A DNA stretch of 64,000 nucleotides from RPQJ01 sp963700045 (GTDB taxonomy: Bacteria > Pseudomonadota > Gammaproteobacteria > Steroidobacterales > Steroidobacteraceae): the NCBI GenBank assembly GCA_963700045.1, contig CAVOWK010000028.1, forward strand, positions 27,368 through 91,367, in the 5' to 3' direction. Positions 20,141-28,166 of the stretch are shown one piece after another. The position numbers and the translations under genes were made by a program. The notes under the pieces are model-generated. The model had not been told where the DNA came from. It ran no database searches and worked only from the letters and a program-made list of their open reading frames with translations. Position 1 is the stretch's first letter, and every line of letters starts with the position of its first letter.

Positions 20141-21601
20141 TCAGCGGACGTTGCCCATGAGCCGCGCGAGCGGGCGGCTGATGAGCAGCAGGAACACGCC
20201 GATGCCGCAGGCGTAGAGCACGATGCCCATGAATCGATCGGGCATCGCAGCGAGGTTGTCGGCGTCGAAGCCGCCGGCGATGAGGCCCGCCATGAGCTTG
20301 CCGAGCGAGCTGCCGAGGAACCAGACGCCCATCATCTGCCCGACCAGTCGCGCCGGCGCGAGCTTGGTCACGGTCGAGAGGCCGACCGGGCTGACGCAGA
20401 GCTCGCCGAACACGGTGAGCAGGTAGGTGAGGATCAGCAGGTACGCCGGGGCGTTGGCGCCACCGGCCACGATGTTGGCCGCAGCGACCATGAACAGGAA
20501 GCCGAGGCCCATCAGCAGCAGGCCGAATGCGAACTTGAGCGGCGCGGCAGGATCCATCTGGCGTCGCGCGAGCTGCACCCACAGCGCCGAGAAGACCGGC
20601 GCGAACAGGATGACGAACGCCGGCTGCACCGACTGGAACCAGCCCGCCGGAATCTCGAAGCCGCCGACCATGCGATCGATGTAGCGCTTGGCGAAGAGGT
20701 TGAGCGACGAACCCGCCTGCTCGTACCCCGACCAGAACGACGCGACCCCCAGGAACATCACGAGCACGACGACCATGCGCCTGCGTTCGACCGGATCGAG
20801 CCCCGCGCCGAAGAACAGGTACAGGAAGTACAGCGCGGCCATGCCGACCAGGACGTAGGCGGCGCCTTGCGCGAGTCGCGCCGGGTCGAGGTGCACGGCT
20901 CCCGAGAACAGCAGGGCCGCAACCGCGGCGAACACGGCCAGCGCGAGCCAGAGGCGGCGCCAGTCGGTCGCGAGTCCTGCGCCGCCGTCATTGCGGTTCG
21001 GGTGCGCGCCGGCGCCGTTGAACAGCCGGCGTGACAGCCAGAATTGCAGCAATCCGAACGGCAGGCCGATCGCCGCCGCGAGAAAACCGATGCGCCAGCC
21101 GTAACGCTGCGCCAGCCAGCCCGCGATCAACGGGCCGATGAACGCACCGAGGTTGATCCCCATGTAGAAGATCGTGAAGCCCGCGTCGCGCCGGCCGCCG
21201 CCTTCGGGATAGAGGTCGGCGACGAGCGTGGATACGTTCGGTTTCAGCAGGCCGACGCCGAGGATGATCACCACGAGTCCGCCGAAGAAGAGCTGTTGCG
21301 GGCCGGGGATCGTCAGCATCAGGGTGCCGAGCGTCATCAGCGTGCCGCCGATCATGACTGCGCGTTGCGCGCCGAGCAGCCGGTCGGCGATCCAGCCGCC
21401 CGGCAGCGCGGCCATGAACACGGCTGCCGTGTAGAGGCCGTAGATCGCAGTCGCGGTCTTGTCGTCGAAGCCGAAGCCGCCGCTCGCGACCGCATCGACC
21501 AGGAACAGCACCAGCAGGGCGCGCATGCCGTAGAACGTGAAGCGCTCCCACATCTCCGTGAAGAAGAGCGTCGACAGCGCGCGTGGATGCCCCCCCAGCA
21601 C
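20141..21601 (-). CDS. POT/PTR2 family peptide transporter (copy 3)
   Basis: A 486-residue POT carrier starting at GTG 21601, giving MLGGHPRALSTLFFTEMWER at the N-terminus, which includes the E-x-x-E-R-F motif. IFYMGINLGAFIGPLI and DRMVGGFEIPAGWFQSVQP are as in the other two copies; copies 2 and 3 look most alike. The start is only 8 bases downstream of the tatC stop, so it may be translated from the tat transcript. The GTG is followed by a run of seven G (CTGGGGGGGCAT), a place where an indel would move the start. Confidence 0.92.
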   Translation of the reverse strand: MLGGHPRALSTLFFTEMWERFTFYGMRALLVLFLVDAVASGGFGFDDKTATAIYGLYTAAVFMAALPGGWIADRLLGAQRAVMIGGTLMTLGTLMLTIPGPQQLFFGGLVVIILGVGLLKPNVSTLVADLYPEGGGRRDAGFTIFYMGINLGAFIGPLIAGWLAQRYGWRIGFLAAAIGLPFGLLQFWLSRRLFNGAGAHPNRNDGGAGLATDWRRLWLALAVFAAVAALLFSGAVHLDPARLAQGAAYVLVGMAALYFLYLFFGAGLDPVERRRMVVVLVMFLGVASFWSGYEQAGSSLNLFAKRYIDRMVGGFEIPAGWFQSVQPAFVILFAPVFSALWVQLARRQMDPAAPLKFAFGLLLMGLGFLFMVAAANIVAGGANAPAYLLILTYLLTVFGELCVSPVGLSTVTKLAPARLVGQMMGVWFLGSSLGKLMAGLIAGGFDADNLAAMPDRFMGIVLYACGIGVFLLLISRPLARLMGNVR

Positions 21602-21609
21602 TCGTCGGC

Positions 21610-22380
21610 TCAGCTTTCGGTCGCGGTCGCCGGGGCGCCCCGGCTTTTCTGGATCATGCGCGCGAACACGATGCCCAGTTCATACAGCAGGTACATCGGC
21701 ACGGCCATGAAACTCTGCGACACCGCGTCCGGCGGCGTCAGGAACGCCGCGATGATGAAGATGCCGAGGATGACGTAGCCGCGGTTGCGCGTCAGCACGT
21801 CGAGCTTGACGAGTCCCGTCACCACCAGCAGCACCACGGCCACCGGCATCTCGAACGCGATGCCGAACGCCATGAACAGCAGCAGCACGAAGTCCAGGTA
21901 GTTGGCGATGTCCGTCATCATCCTCACGCCCGCCGGCGTGGTCGACGCGAGGAACTGGAACATCAGCGGGAAGACGACGTAGTAGGCGAACGCAATGCCC
22001 GCGTAGAACAGCACGACGCTCGAGACGACCAGGGGCGCCGCGAAGCGCCGCTCGCGCTTGTAGAGTCCGGGTGCAACGAAGCCCCAGACCTGGAACAGGA
22101 TGTAGGGCATCGCCAGGAAGATCGCGCCGATCAGCGAGAGCTTGAGTGGCGCCATGAATGGCGACACCACGCTGGTCGCGATCAGCGAAGTGCCGGCCGG
22201 CAGCTTGTCGATCAGCGGCCGCGCGACCAGCGTGAACAGCTCGTTCTGGAAGAACGCGAGCGGCACGAAGCAGATGACGACGGCGATGATCGAACGCAGC
22301 AACCTGTCCCGCAGCTCGAGGAGGTGCGAGACGAGCGTGCCTTCGGCCAGCGGCTCTCCCTCAGCCGGGCTTTGGCTCAT
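21610..22380 (-). CDS. tatC: Sec-independent protein translocase subunit TatC
   Basis: A 256-residue membrane protein with six helices. It begins MSQSPAEGEPLAEGTLVSHL and carries the LELRDRLLRSI motif of TatC just before the first helix, then LYKRERRFAAPLVVSS and FEMPVAVVLLV. TatC is the receptor for twin-arginine signal peptides in the inner membrane. The start at 22380 lies inside the 3' end of tatB, an overlap of 20 bases that implies translational coupling. The frame extends further upstream, but that part is antisense-like sequence within tatB. Confidence 0.96.
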   Translation of the reverse strand: MSQSPAEGEPLAEGTLVSHLLELRDRLLRSIIAVVICFVPLAFFQNELFTLVARPLIDKLPAGTSLIATSVVSPFMAPLKLSLIGAIFLAMPYILFQVWGFVAPGLYKRERRFAAPLVVSSVVLFYAGIAFAYYVVFPLMFQFLASTTPAGVRMMTDIANYLDFVLLLFMAFGIAFEMPVAVVLLVVTGLVKLDVLTRNRGYVILGIFIIAAFLTPPDAVSQSFMAVPMYLLYELGIVFARMIQKSRGAPATATES

Positions 22381-22789
22381 CAGCGAGGGTCTCGGACGGT
22401 GCGGAGCGGGCGGGTGGCGTTGCCGCGGCGAGCTGTGCCGGTGCGGCGCGGGAGTCGGCGTCCGCTGTGTCAGACGACGACACGGGCGAAGTATCGGGCG
22501 AGGTGGTGGGCGTCGCGTTCGGTGTCGGCGTCGACGCTGGCGTCGATTCTGGCGTCGATGCTGGCGTGTGGATGGTGTTCGATTGTGCAGAGGCGGCCGG
22601 CGCGGTGTCGGCGAGCGGATCGAAATGCGTTTCCTGTTCGAGCTGGTTGCGGAGCTGGCGTGCCATCGAGCGTGCCCGTCCGGCCCAGCGACCGATGTCA
22701 GCAGCGAGCTTCGGCAGCCGCGCCGGCCCGAGCACGAGCAGCGCAATGCCGAAGATCAGGATGATCTCGGTGAAGCCGACCTCGAACAT
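22361..22789 (-). CDS. tatB: Sec-independent protein translocase subunit TatB
   Basis: A 142-residue protein beginning with the conserved MFEVGFTEIILIFGIALLVL helix and the GPARLPKLAADIGRW hinge and amphipathic helix. It then has a charged region and a long low-complexity tail rich in Thr, Pro, Ser and Ala. The tail contains a four-residue Thr-Pro-x-Ser repeat encoded by a 12-base DNA repeat (about 22520-22565). TatB works with TatC as the signal-peptide receptor. Lengthy variable tails are normal for TatB. It starts 9 bases after tatA and overlaps tatC. Confidence 0.95.
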   Translation of the reverse strand: MFEVGFTEIILIFGIALLVLGPARLPKLAADIGRWAGRARSMARQLRNQLEQETHFDPLADTAPAASAQSNTIHTPASTPESTPASTPTPNATPTTSPDTSPVSSSDTADADSRAAPAQLAAATPPARSAPSETLADEPKPG

Positions 22790-22798
22790 GCGGCTGGA

Positions 22799-23044
22799 TC
22801 AGCCCGACTTGCCGTCCGTCTTGGACGTGGACGAGGCGGGCTCCTGGAAGCTGGCGTCCTTGGTGCCGCTGCCGGTCAGGTCCGAGAGCTGCTTGTTCTG
22901 CTCGTCCTCGCCTTCGTTCATGGCCTTCTTGAACCCGCGCACGGCCCCGCCGAGGTCCGAGCCGATGTTCTTCAGCTTCTTGGCCCCGAACAGGACGAGT
23001 GCAATCGCCAGGATGATGAGCAGTTCGCGAAAACCGATACCCAT
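22799..23044 (-). CDS. tatA: Sec-independent protein translocase subunit TatA
   Basis: An 81-residue protein with the start MGIGFRELLIILAIALVLFG, the FGAKKLKNIGSDLG hinge and the amphipathic helix AVRGFKKAMNEGEDE of TatA. It oligomerises to form the transport pore. The ATG at 23044 is preceded by GGAGAATTCC, a good ribosome site; the seven codons upstream in frame are not part of the family. It is the first gene of tatABC. Confidence 0.96.
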   Translation of the reverse strand: MGIGFRELLIILAIALVLFGAKKLKNIGSDLGGAVRGFKKAMNEGEDEQNKQLSDLTGSGTKDASFQEPASSTSKTDGKSG

Positions 23045-23094
23045 GGAATTCTCCGGGGCCCGCAAAAACGGGGGCCGCCATCATACGACAATCG

Positions 23095-23562
23095 CTATCG
23101 CGACTCGTTTGCCGTGCCTGCGGAAAACCGCAGCCAGAATGTGACGGGCCCGTCGTTCACCAGCGAGACCTTCATGTCGGCCCCGAAGCGGCCCGTGGCC
23201 ACCTTGCCCGGCAGCGCTGCACGGGCGTACTCGACGACCCGCTCGAACAGTTGTCGGCCGAGTTCGGGCGCGGCGGCCGTCGTGAAGCTCGGGCGCAGGC
23301 CCTTGCGCGTGTCGGCCGCGAGCGTGAACTGGGAAACCAGCAGCAGTTCGCCACCGGTGTCGGCAAGGCTCAGGTTCATGCGCCCGGCATCGTCGCCGAA
23401 CACGCGGTAGCTCACGGCCCGGTCGACCAGGCGTCGGGCGGTCGCGTCGTCGTCACCGGGCTCTACGGCCACGAATGCCAACAAGCCTGGACCAATCCTG
23501 CCCACGATATCATCGTCCACGCGGATACTTGCTTCCGACACACGCTGGATCAGCAGAATCAC
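23095..23562 (-). CDS. dtd: D-aminoacyl-tRNA deacylase
   Basis: A 155-residue enzyme from the GTG at 23562; the family usually starts at M-I-x-L-I-Q-R-V and here the sequence is VILLIQRVSEASIRV. A second GTG nine codons upstream (23589) is possible. The catalytic motifs SQFTLAADTRKGLRPSF and, near the C-terminus, NDGPVTFWL are intact. It removes D-amino acids (and glycine from mischarged tRNA-Ala) from tRNAs, protecting translation. It precedes tatABC on the same strand by about 50 bases. The AT-rich segment upstream holds a 13-base inverted repeat. Confidence 0.93.
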   Translation of the reverse strand: MILLIQRVSEASIRVDDDIVGRIGPGLLAFVAVEPGDDDATARRLVDRAVSYRVFGDDAGRMNLSLADTGGELLLVSQFTLAADTRKGLRPSFTTAAAPELGRQLFERVVEYARAALPGKVATGRFGADMKVSLVNDGPVTFWLRFSAGTANESR

Positions 23563-23581
23563 GGCACTATTTTCCGAAAGA

Positions 23582-23649
23582 TCTCCCACTTTCTGACAAA
23601 ACGACCAAAAAATGGCTCGTTGATCATGGAAATTCTAGAAAGTGGGAGA
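23582..23649. repeat. 13-base perfect inverted repeat in an AT-rich gap upstream of dtd
   Basis: The arms TCTCCCACTTTCT (23582-23594) and AGAAAGTGGGAGA (23637-23649) are exact reverse complements separated by 42 bases. The whole gap 23590-23696 is much more AT-rich than its surroundings (runs such as AAAAAATGG and GAAAAACG). The left arm reaches into the possible 5' end of dtd. It could be an operator pair, a long hairpin, or the footprint of a lost element. Confidence 0.6.
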
Positions 23650-23696
23650 AGGTGACGAAAAACGTTCCTAAAATAGCATTCAGGTGGCGTTCCGTA

Positions 23697-24266
23697 TTAC
23701 TGCGTGCCGAGTTCCCGGGCTTTCTCCAGCGCTTCCTGTGCCTGCGGGTTCTTGCCGCGGGCCTGCAGCGAATCAGCGATCAGCTGCCAGGCGGCCGATT
23801 GTGTGCGGTTGTCACCCACCGCCATCGACAGCGCCTTGCGGCCCATCGATTCCGCCTGCGCGTAGTTGCGCTGGTCCATCCGCAGCCGGCCCATTTCGAT
23901 CCACAGCAGCGGATTGTTGGGCTCGATGCGCAGCGCGCGGTCGAGCGATCCGGCCGCACCGGGCAGGTCGCCTTTCTTGCGCTGTGTCTGCGCTTGCGTG
24001 ACCAGCGCCTTGCTGGCTGGGCTGAGGGTGGCTGGCGCCACTTTCGGGCGCTCGCGCGGCACCGGTATCGACGGTGCCGGCCCCTGGATCACGGGTTCCG
24101 GGGACATGGTCGAAGTGACCGTGGGCGGCTCGGTGATCACCGGCCCGCTGCCGCCCTGGCTTGCAGGCCTGGTCGAGGTTGGCGGCTGCGAACGGAAGGG
24201 TTGCAGCGAGCAACCCGCGGCTGCGAGCACGGCGACGGCGACGAACGTTCGCGACAGCGGGAGCAT
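23697..24266 (-). CDS. TPR-containing lipoprotein, hypothetical
   Basis: A 189-residue protein beginning MLPLSRTFVAVAVLAAAGCS, a lipoprotein signal with lipobox LAAAGC. A Pro/Ser/Thr-rich linker follows (about 20-75). The C-terminal 110 residues form about three tetratricopeptide repeats (GDLPGAAGSLDRALRIEPNN, MDQRNYAQAESMGRKAL, ARGKNPQAQEALEKA). It is probably anchored in the outer membrane facing the periplasm. It lies 45 bases downstream of the PBP1b gene on the same strand, so a role as an envelope or PBP partner is plausible but unproven. Confidence 0.85.
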   Translation of the reverse strand: MLPLSRTFVAVAVLAAAGCSLQPFRSQPPTSTRPASQGGSGPVITEPPTVTSTMSPEPVIQGPAPSIPVPRERPKVAPATLSPASKALVTQAQTQRKKGDLPGAAGSLDRALRIEPNNPLLWIEMGRLRMDQRNYAQAESMGRKALSMAVGDNRTQSAAWQLIADSLQARGKNPQAQEALEKARELGTQ

Positions 24267-24310
24267 TGAGATACCTCGGCCGCGATTGTCCTGCCCCCGC
24301 GCGGACCAGA

Positions 24311-26677
24311 TCAAGGACGATTGCTGGTCTGCGGCGCAGCGTCAGCCGGCACCGTGACGCCTTCCTCGTTCGGAGCGTCCTGCAGCAGGGGCTGCATCAG
24401 CGCGGCCTCCTCGACTGTGGTGCTCGGCGGGCAGGCGGGGTTCGGGTTCAGCACCGTCCCGACTTCGAACGGCATTCTGACGGCCGAGCCGGAACAATAC
24501 GGCGACGTCTCCTGCCCCGAATAGAACTCGATCCAGCGATCCTCGACCGCTTCGGGCATCAGCGGGTCGAACGAGGTCGTCGAGATCGAGGCCATCAGGC
24601 GTGTCCACGCCTGCAATGCGCCGGTCGTGCCGGTGAGGCCGGTGTTGGCGTTGTCGTCGTGACCCATCCACACCACGATCACGTGACCGCCCGAGAAGCC
24701 GGCGAACCAGCTGTCGCGGTAATCGTTCGACGTTCCGGTCTTGCCCGCAACGACCAGGCCCGGCGGCAGCGCCTTCTTCGCGGGCCGCGCCGTGCCGCGC
24801 TCGAAGACCTCGATCAGCATGCGATTGAGCGTGTACACCGCTTCGGCCGGCGCCGCCTCGGTGACCTCGAGCTCCGGCGCCTTGAGCGCCTTGCCCTGTT
24901 CGTCGATCACCGCACGCACGGCCCGCAACGGCGAGCGGAAGCCGCCGTTCGCGAGCGTGTTGTACATCTGCGCGACTTCGACCGGATTCAGTTGCGCCGT
25001 GCCGAGCAGGATCGACGCGTACTTCGGCGGCGCCTCGTCGAGTCCAAGCTGCACGTAGGTCTTCGCGACCGGCCCGAGACCCACGTCCAGCCCCAGGTTC
25101 ACGGTCGCGAGGTTGTACGACTGCGTGAGTCCGCGCACGAGCGTGACCGGTCCGTGGACCTTCTTGTCGTAGTTGTTGGGCTTCCAGACGTCGCCGCTTT
25201 CGAGCTTGTACTCGATCGGTTCGTCCATCACGACCGACGCCGGCGTGTACCGGCCCGACTGCAGCGCGGCCAGGTAGACCATCGGCTTGGCCAGCGAACC
25301 GATCGGCCGCTTCATGTCGAGCGCGCGGTTGAAGCCGTCGAACGACGCACGACGCCCGCCGACCATGGCGACGACTTCACCGGTTTGCGGTGTCGTCACG
25401 ACCATGGCGCCTTCGAGGCCTTGCGCTGCCTTGCGGCCACTCTTGTCCTGCCGGGCAAGCTCGTCGCTCAGCGCGATCTCCGCCTTTTCCTGCAGCAGGG
25501 GATCGAGCGTGCTGAAGACGGTGAGTCCGGTCTCGGTGAGCGCCTGTTCCTGGTAGTCCTCGCGCAGCCGGCGCCGGACGAGGTCGAGGAAGGCCGGGAA
25601 GTAATTGGCGGAGCGGCCCGCGTTGTCGGTGATGCCGAGCGGCGCCTTCATGGCGCGCTCGGCTTCCTCGGGTTTTACGACGCCCTGCTCGGCGAGCACT
25701 TTCAGCACCAGGTTGCGCCGCTCGAGTGCGCGCTCGGCGTGACGGCGTGGATCGTAATAGGAGGGTCCGCGCACGATCGCCACCATCAGCGCGACCTCGG
25801 GCAGGTTCAGCTCGGCCAGCGGCTTGCCGAAATAGAACTGGCTGGCAAGGCCGAAGCCGTGCACTGCGCGGCGGCCGTCCTGGCCCAGGTAAATCTCGTT
25901 GATGTAGGCGTTCATGATGTCCGCCTTCTCGAACCGGGATTCGAGAATGAACGCCATGATCGCTTCCTCGCCCTTGCGGCGCAGCGTGCGCCGGCTGTCG
26001 AGGAAGTAGCTTTTCACGAGCTGCTGCGTCAGCGTGCTGCCGCCCTGCTCGACCTGCCCCGCGCGGACGTTGACGAACAACGCGCGCAGGATCGCCAGCG
26101 GGTTCACGCCGTGGTGCGATTCGAACTTGCGGTCCTCCACGGCCTTCAGCGCTTCCGGCAGCAGCGGCGGGACTTCGGCCGGCGAGACGATGATCCGGTC
26201 CTCGCCGTGGATCGGGAAGATGCTGCCGATCAGCAACGGATCGAGGCGGAACACCGGGACGTCGGCGCCGCCGGCACCGGCCAGCGCCGCGATCGCTTCA
26301 CCGTCGAAACCGACGTGCAGCTTCTGTGCGGGTTGCGTCTCGTCGGAGAAGCGGAACTCGCGGACGTAGACGTCGACCGAGTCGCCCTTGCGACGGAAGG
26401 TGCCGGGACGGTCCACCGGGGTCTGCGCGATGTAACCGAGGCGCTCGAGTTCCTGGGCAAAGCGAGCAGACGAGAGATTCTGCCCGGCATAGAGTTCGAG
26501 GGGCTGCGCGTACACGCGCGCGGGCAGGGTCCAGCGGCGGCCTTCGAACTGCTGCGTGACCCGGCGATCGAGCACTGCGACGAGCACGATCGCGGCGACC
26601 AGCGCCAGCAGTGCGATGATGGCGAAGCCGCGCTGCAGCTTCTGCCGGGATTTTGCCTTCAGTCTTCGCTTCGCCAT
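24311..26677 (-). CDS. mrcB: Bifunctional penicillin-binding protein 1B
   Basis: A 788-residue class A PBP. A short basic cytosolic tail and a membrane anchor (about 18-38) precede the UB2H-like region and the glycosyltransferase domain (EDRKFESHHG with its catalytic Glu; QGGSTLTQQLVK). The transpeptidase domain follows with S-x-x-K in GSLAKPMVY, SYN and KTGTSNDYRD. It polymerises and cross-links peptidoglycan. The start MAKRRLKAK (26677) is chosen over the longer frame because that frame overlaps trkH in another frame. It begins 10 bases after the trkH stop. Confidence 0.95.
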   Translation of the reverse strand: MAKRRLKAKSRQKLQRGFAIIALLALVAAIVLVAVLDRRVTQQFEGRRWTLPARVYAQPLELYAGQNLSSARFAQELERLGYIAQTPVDRPGTFRRKGDSVDVYVREFRFSDETQPAQKLHVGFDGEAIAALAGAGGADVPVFRLDPLLIGSIFPIHGEDRIIVSPAEVPPLLPEALKAVEDRKFESHHGVNPLAILRALFVNVRAGQVEQGGSTLTQQLVKSYFLDSRRTLRRKGEEAIMAFILESRFEKADIMNAYINEIYLGQDGRRAVHGFGLASQFYFGKPLAELNLPEVALMVAIVRGPSYYDPRRHAERALERRNLVLKVLAEQGVVKPEEAERAMKAPLGITDNAGRSANYFPAFLDLVRRRLREDYQEQALTETGLTVFSTLDPLLQEKAEIALSDELARQDKSGRKAAQGLEGAMVVTTPQTGEVVAMVGGRRASFDGFNRALDMKRPIGSLAKPMVYLAALQSGRYTPASVVMDEPIEYKLESGDVWKPNNYDKKVHGPVTLVRGLTQSYNLATVNLGLDVGLGPVAKTYVQLGLDEAPPKYASILLGTAQLNPVEVAQMYNTLANGGFRSPLRAVRAVIDEQGKALKAPELEVTEAAPAEAVYTLNRMLIEVFERGTARPAKKALPPGLVVAGKTGTSNDYRDSWFAGFSGGHVIVVWMGHDDNANTGLTGTTGALQAWTRLMASISTTSFDPLMPEAVEDRWIEFYSGQETSPYCSGSAVRMPFEVGTVLNPNPACPPSTTVEEAALMQPLLQDAPNEEGVTVPADAAPQTSNRP

Positions 26678-26687
26678 GGATCCCCGC

Positions 26688-28138
26688 TCATTTGCGCCAG
26701 AAGGTCGGCGTGAACAACACGAGCATCGAGAAGATCTCCAGGCGTCCGAGCAGCATCGCCAGCGAGCAGACCCAGGTCTGGAAGTCGGTGAGGCCCTGGT
26801 AGTTGCTGGCCGGACCGACGACGCCGAGTCCCGGGCCGGCGTTGTTGATGCACGCAATCACCGCCGAGAACGACGCTGATGAAGTCGAGCCCGCTCGCCA
26901 GCAGCATGAACGTGAGCGTCACGACGGTGCCGAAGTACAGCACGACGAACGCCAGCACGGCAAAGACGATCTTGTTGGCTACGACCTGGCCGCCGATCTT
27001 CACCGGCGTGACGGCTGCCGGATGGACGAGCAGGAACAGTTCGCGCTGCGCCTGCCGGAACAGTACCAGCGTGCGGAACATCTTGATGCCGCCGCCGGTC
27101 GAGCCCGTGTTCGCGCAATAGCAGGACAGCATCAGGATGACCATCGGCGCGAACATCGGCCACGCGGCATAGTCCTGGCTGACGAAGCCGCAGTCCGTCG
27201 CGATCGAGACCAGGTTGAACGCGGTGTGGCGCAGCGACTCCAGAAAGCTCGGGTAGACGCCGTGCAGCCAGATATACAGCGCGACGCCGAGGATGCTGAT
27301 GCCGATGATCGCGAGCATCGCCCTGGCCTCGACGTCGGTCGCGTAGGTGCGCAGGCTCTTCTGCTGCCACGCGATGAAATGACGGGCGAAGTTCATTGCC
27401 GAGATCAGCATGAACACGATCAGCACGAATTCGATGGCCGGCGAATCGAAGTGCGCCGACGCTGGCGTCGTAGGTGGAGAAGCCGCCGAGCGCAAGGGTT
27501 GCAAACGCGTGGCAGACGGCGTCGAACCAGTTCATGCCGGCGAGCCGCAGGCTGCCGATGCAGGCGAGCGTGATCAGCAAGTAAACGAACCACAGCGCCC
27601 GCGCGGTCTGGGTGATGCGCGGCGTCAGCTTCTCGTCCTTGACCGGTCCCGGCGTTTCGGCTTTGTAAAGCTGCATGCCGCCGACACCGAGCATCGGCAG
27701 GATCGCCACCACCAGCACGATGATGCCCATGCCGCCGTACCAGTTGAGCGCGTGGCGCCACAGGTTGAGCGAGGGCGCCATCGTGTCGAGACCCGTGAGC
27801 ACCGTTGCGCCCGTGGTGCTGAGCCCCGACATCGTCTCGAAGAACGCGTCGGTGAAGGTGAGGCCCGGCAGCGCGATCAGCAGCGGCACCGTGGCGATGG
27901 CCGACATGAATATCCAGCCGAGCGTGACCAGCAGGAAGCCGTCACGCGAACGCAGTTCGCGCTTGTGACGCCGGGTCAGCGCGACCAGGCCGGCACCGGC
28001 CGCCAGGCAGCCGAGCGCTGCGTAGACGAAGTCGACGAAGAGGCCGTCGGAATAGATGAACGACGTGACGATCGGCATCAGGTACGTGACGCTGAACAGC
28101 ATCAGCATCGACCCGAGGACGTTGATGACGGCAAGCAT
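26688..28138 (-). CDS. trkH: Potassium uptake protein TrkH, with two frameshifts
   Basis: The TrkH ion-conducting subunit is read in three pieces. Part one (28138 to about 27455) has the N-terminal helices, MSGLSTTGATVLTGLDT and ALGGFSTYDASVG. A single extra base near 27453 shifts the frame; removing it gives GHFDSPAIEFVL. Part two continues to SGLDFIS, where an extra base at 26873 breaks it; removing that gives ISAFSAVIACINNAGPGLGV, the last selectivity loop, and the end FWRK-TGA at 26688-26690. The joined protein is about 483 residues, the normal TrkH size, with all four pore repeats. Two clean one-base insertions in an otherwise perfect gene point to sequence error, though decay is possible. 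It is downstream of trkA. Confidence 0.9.
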
Positions 28139-28166
28139 CGGGGCGACTGCGTCGGAGCGGTCCGGC

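Noticed and set aside
26868..27458. Programmed frameshifting in trkH
   Set aside because: No slippery heptamer or stimulatory structure is evident, and two separate shifts would be required; sequence error is simpler.
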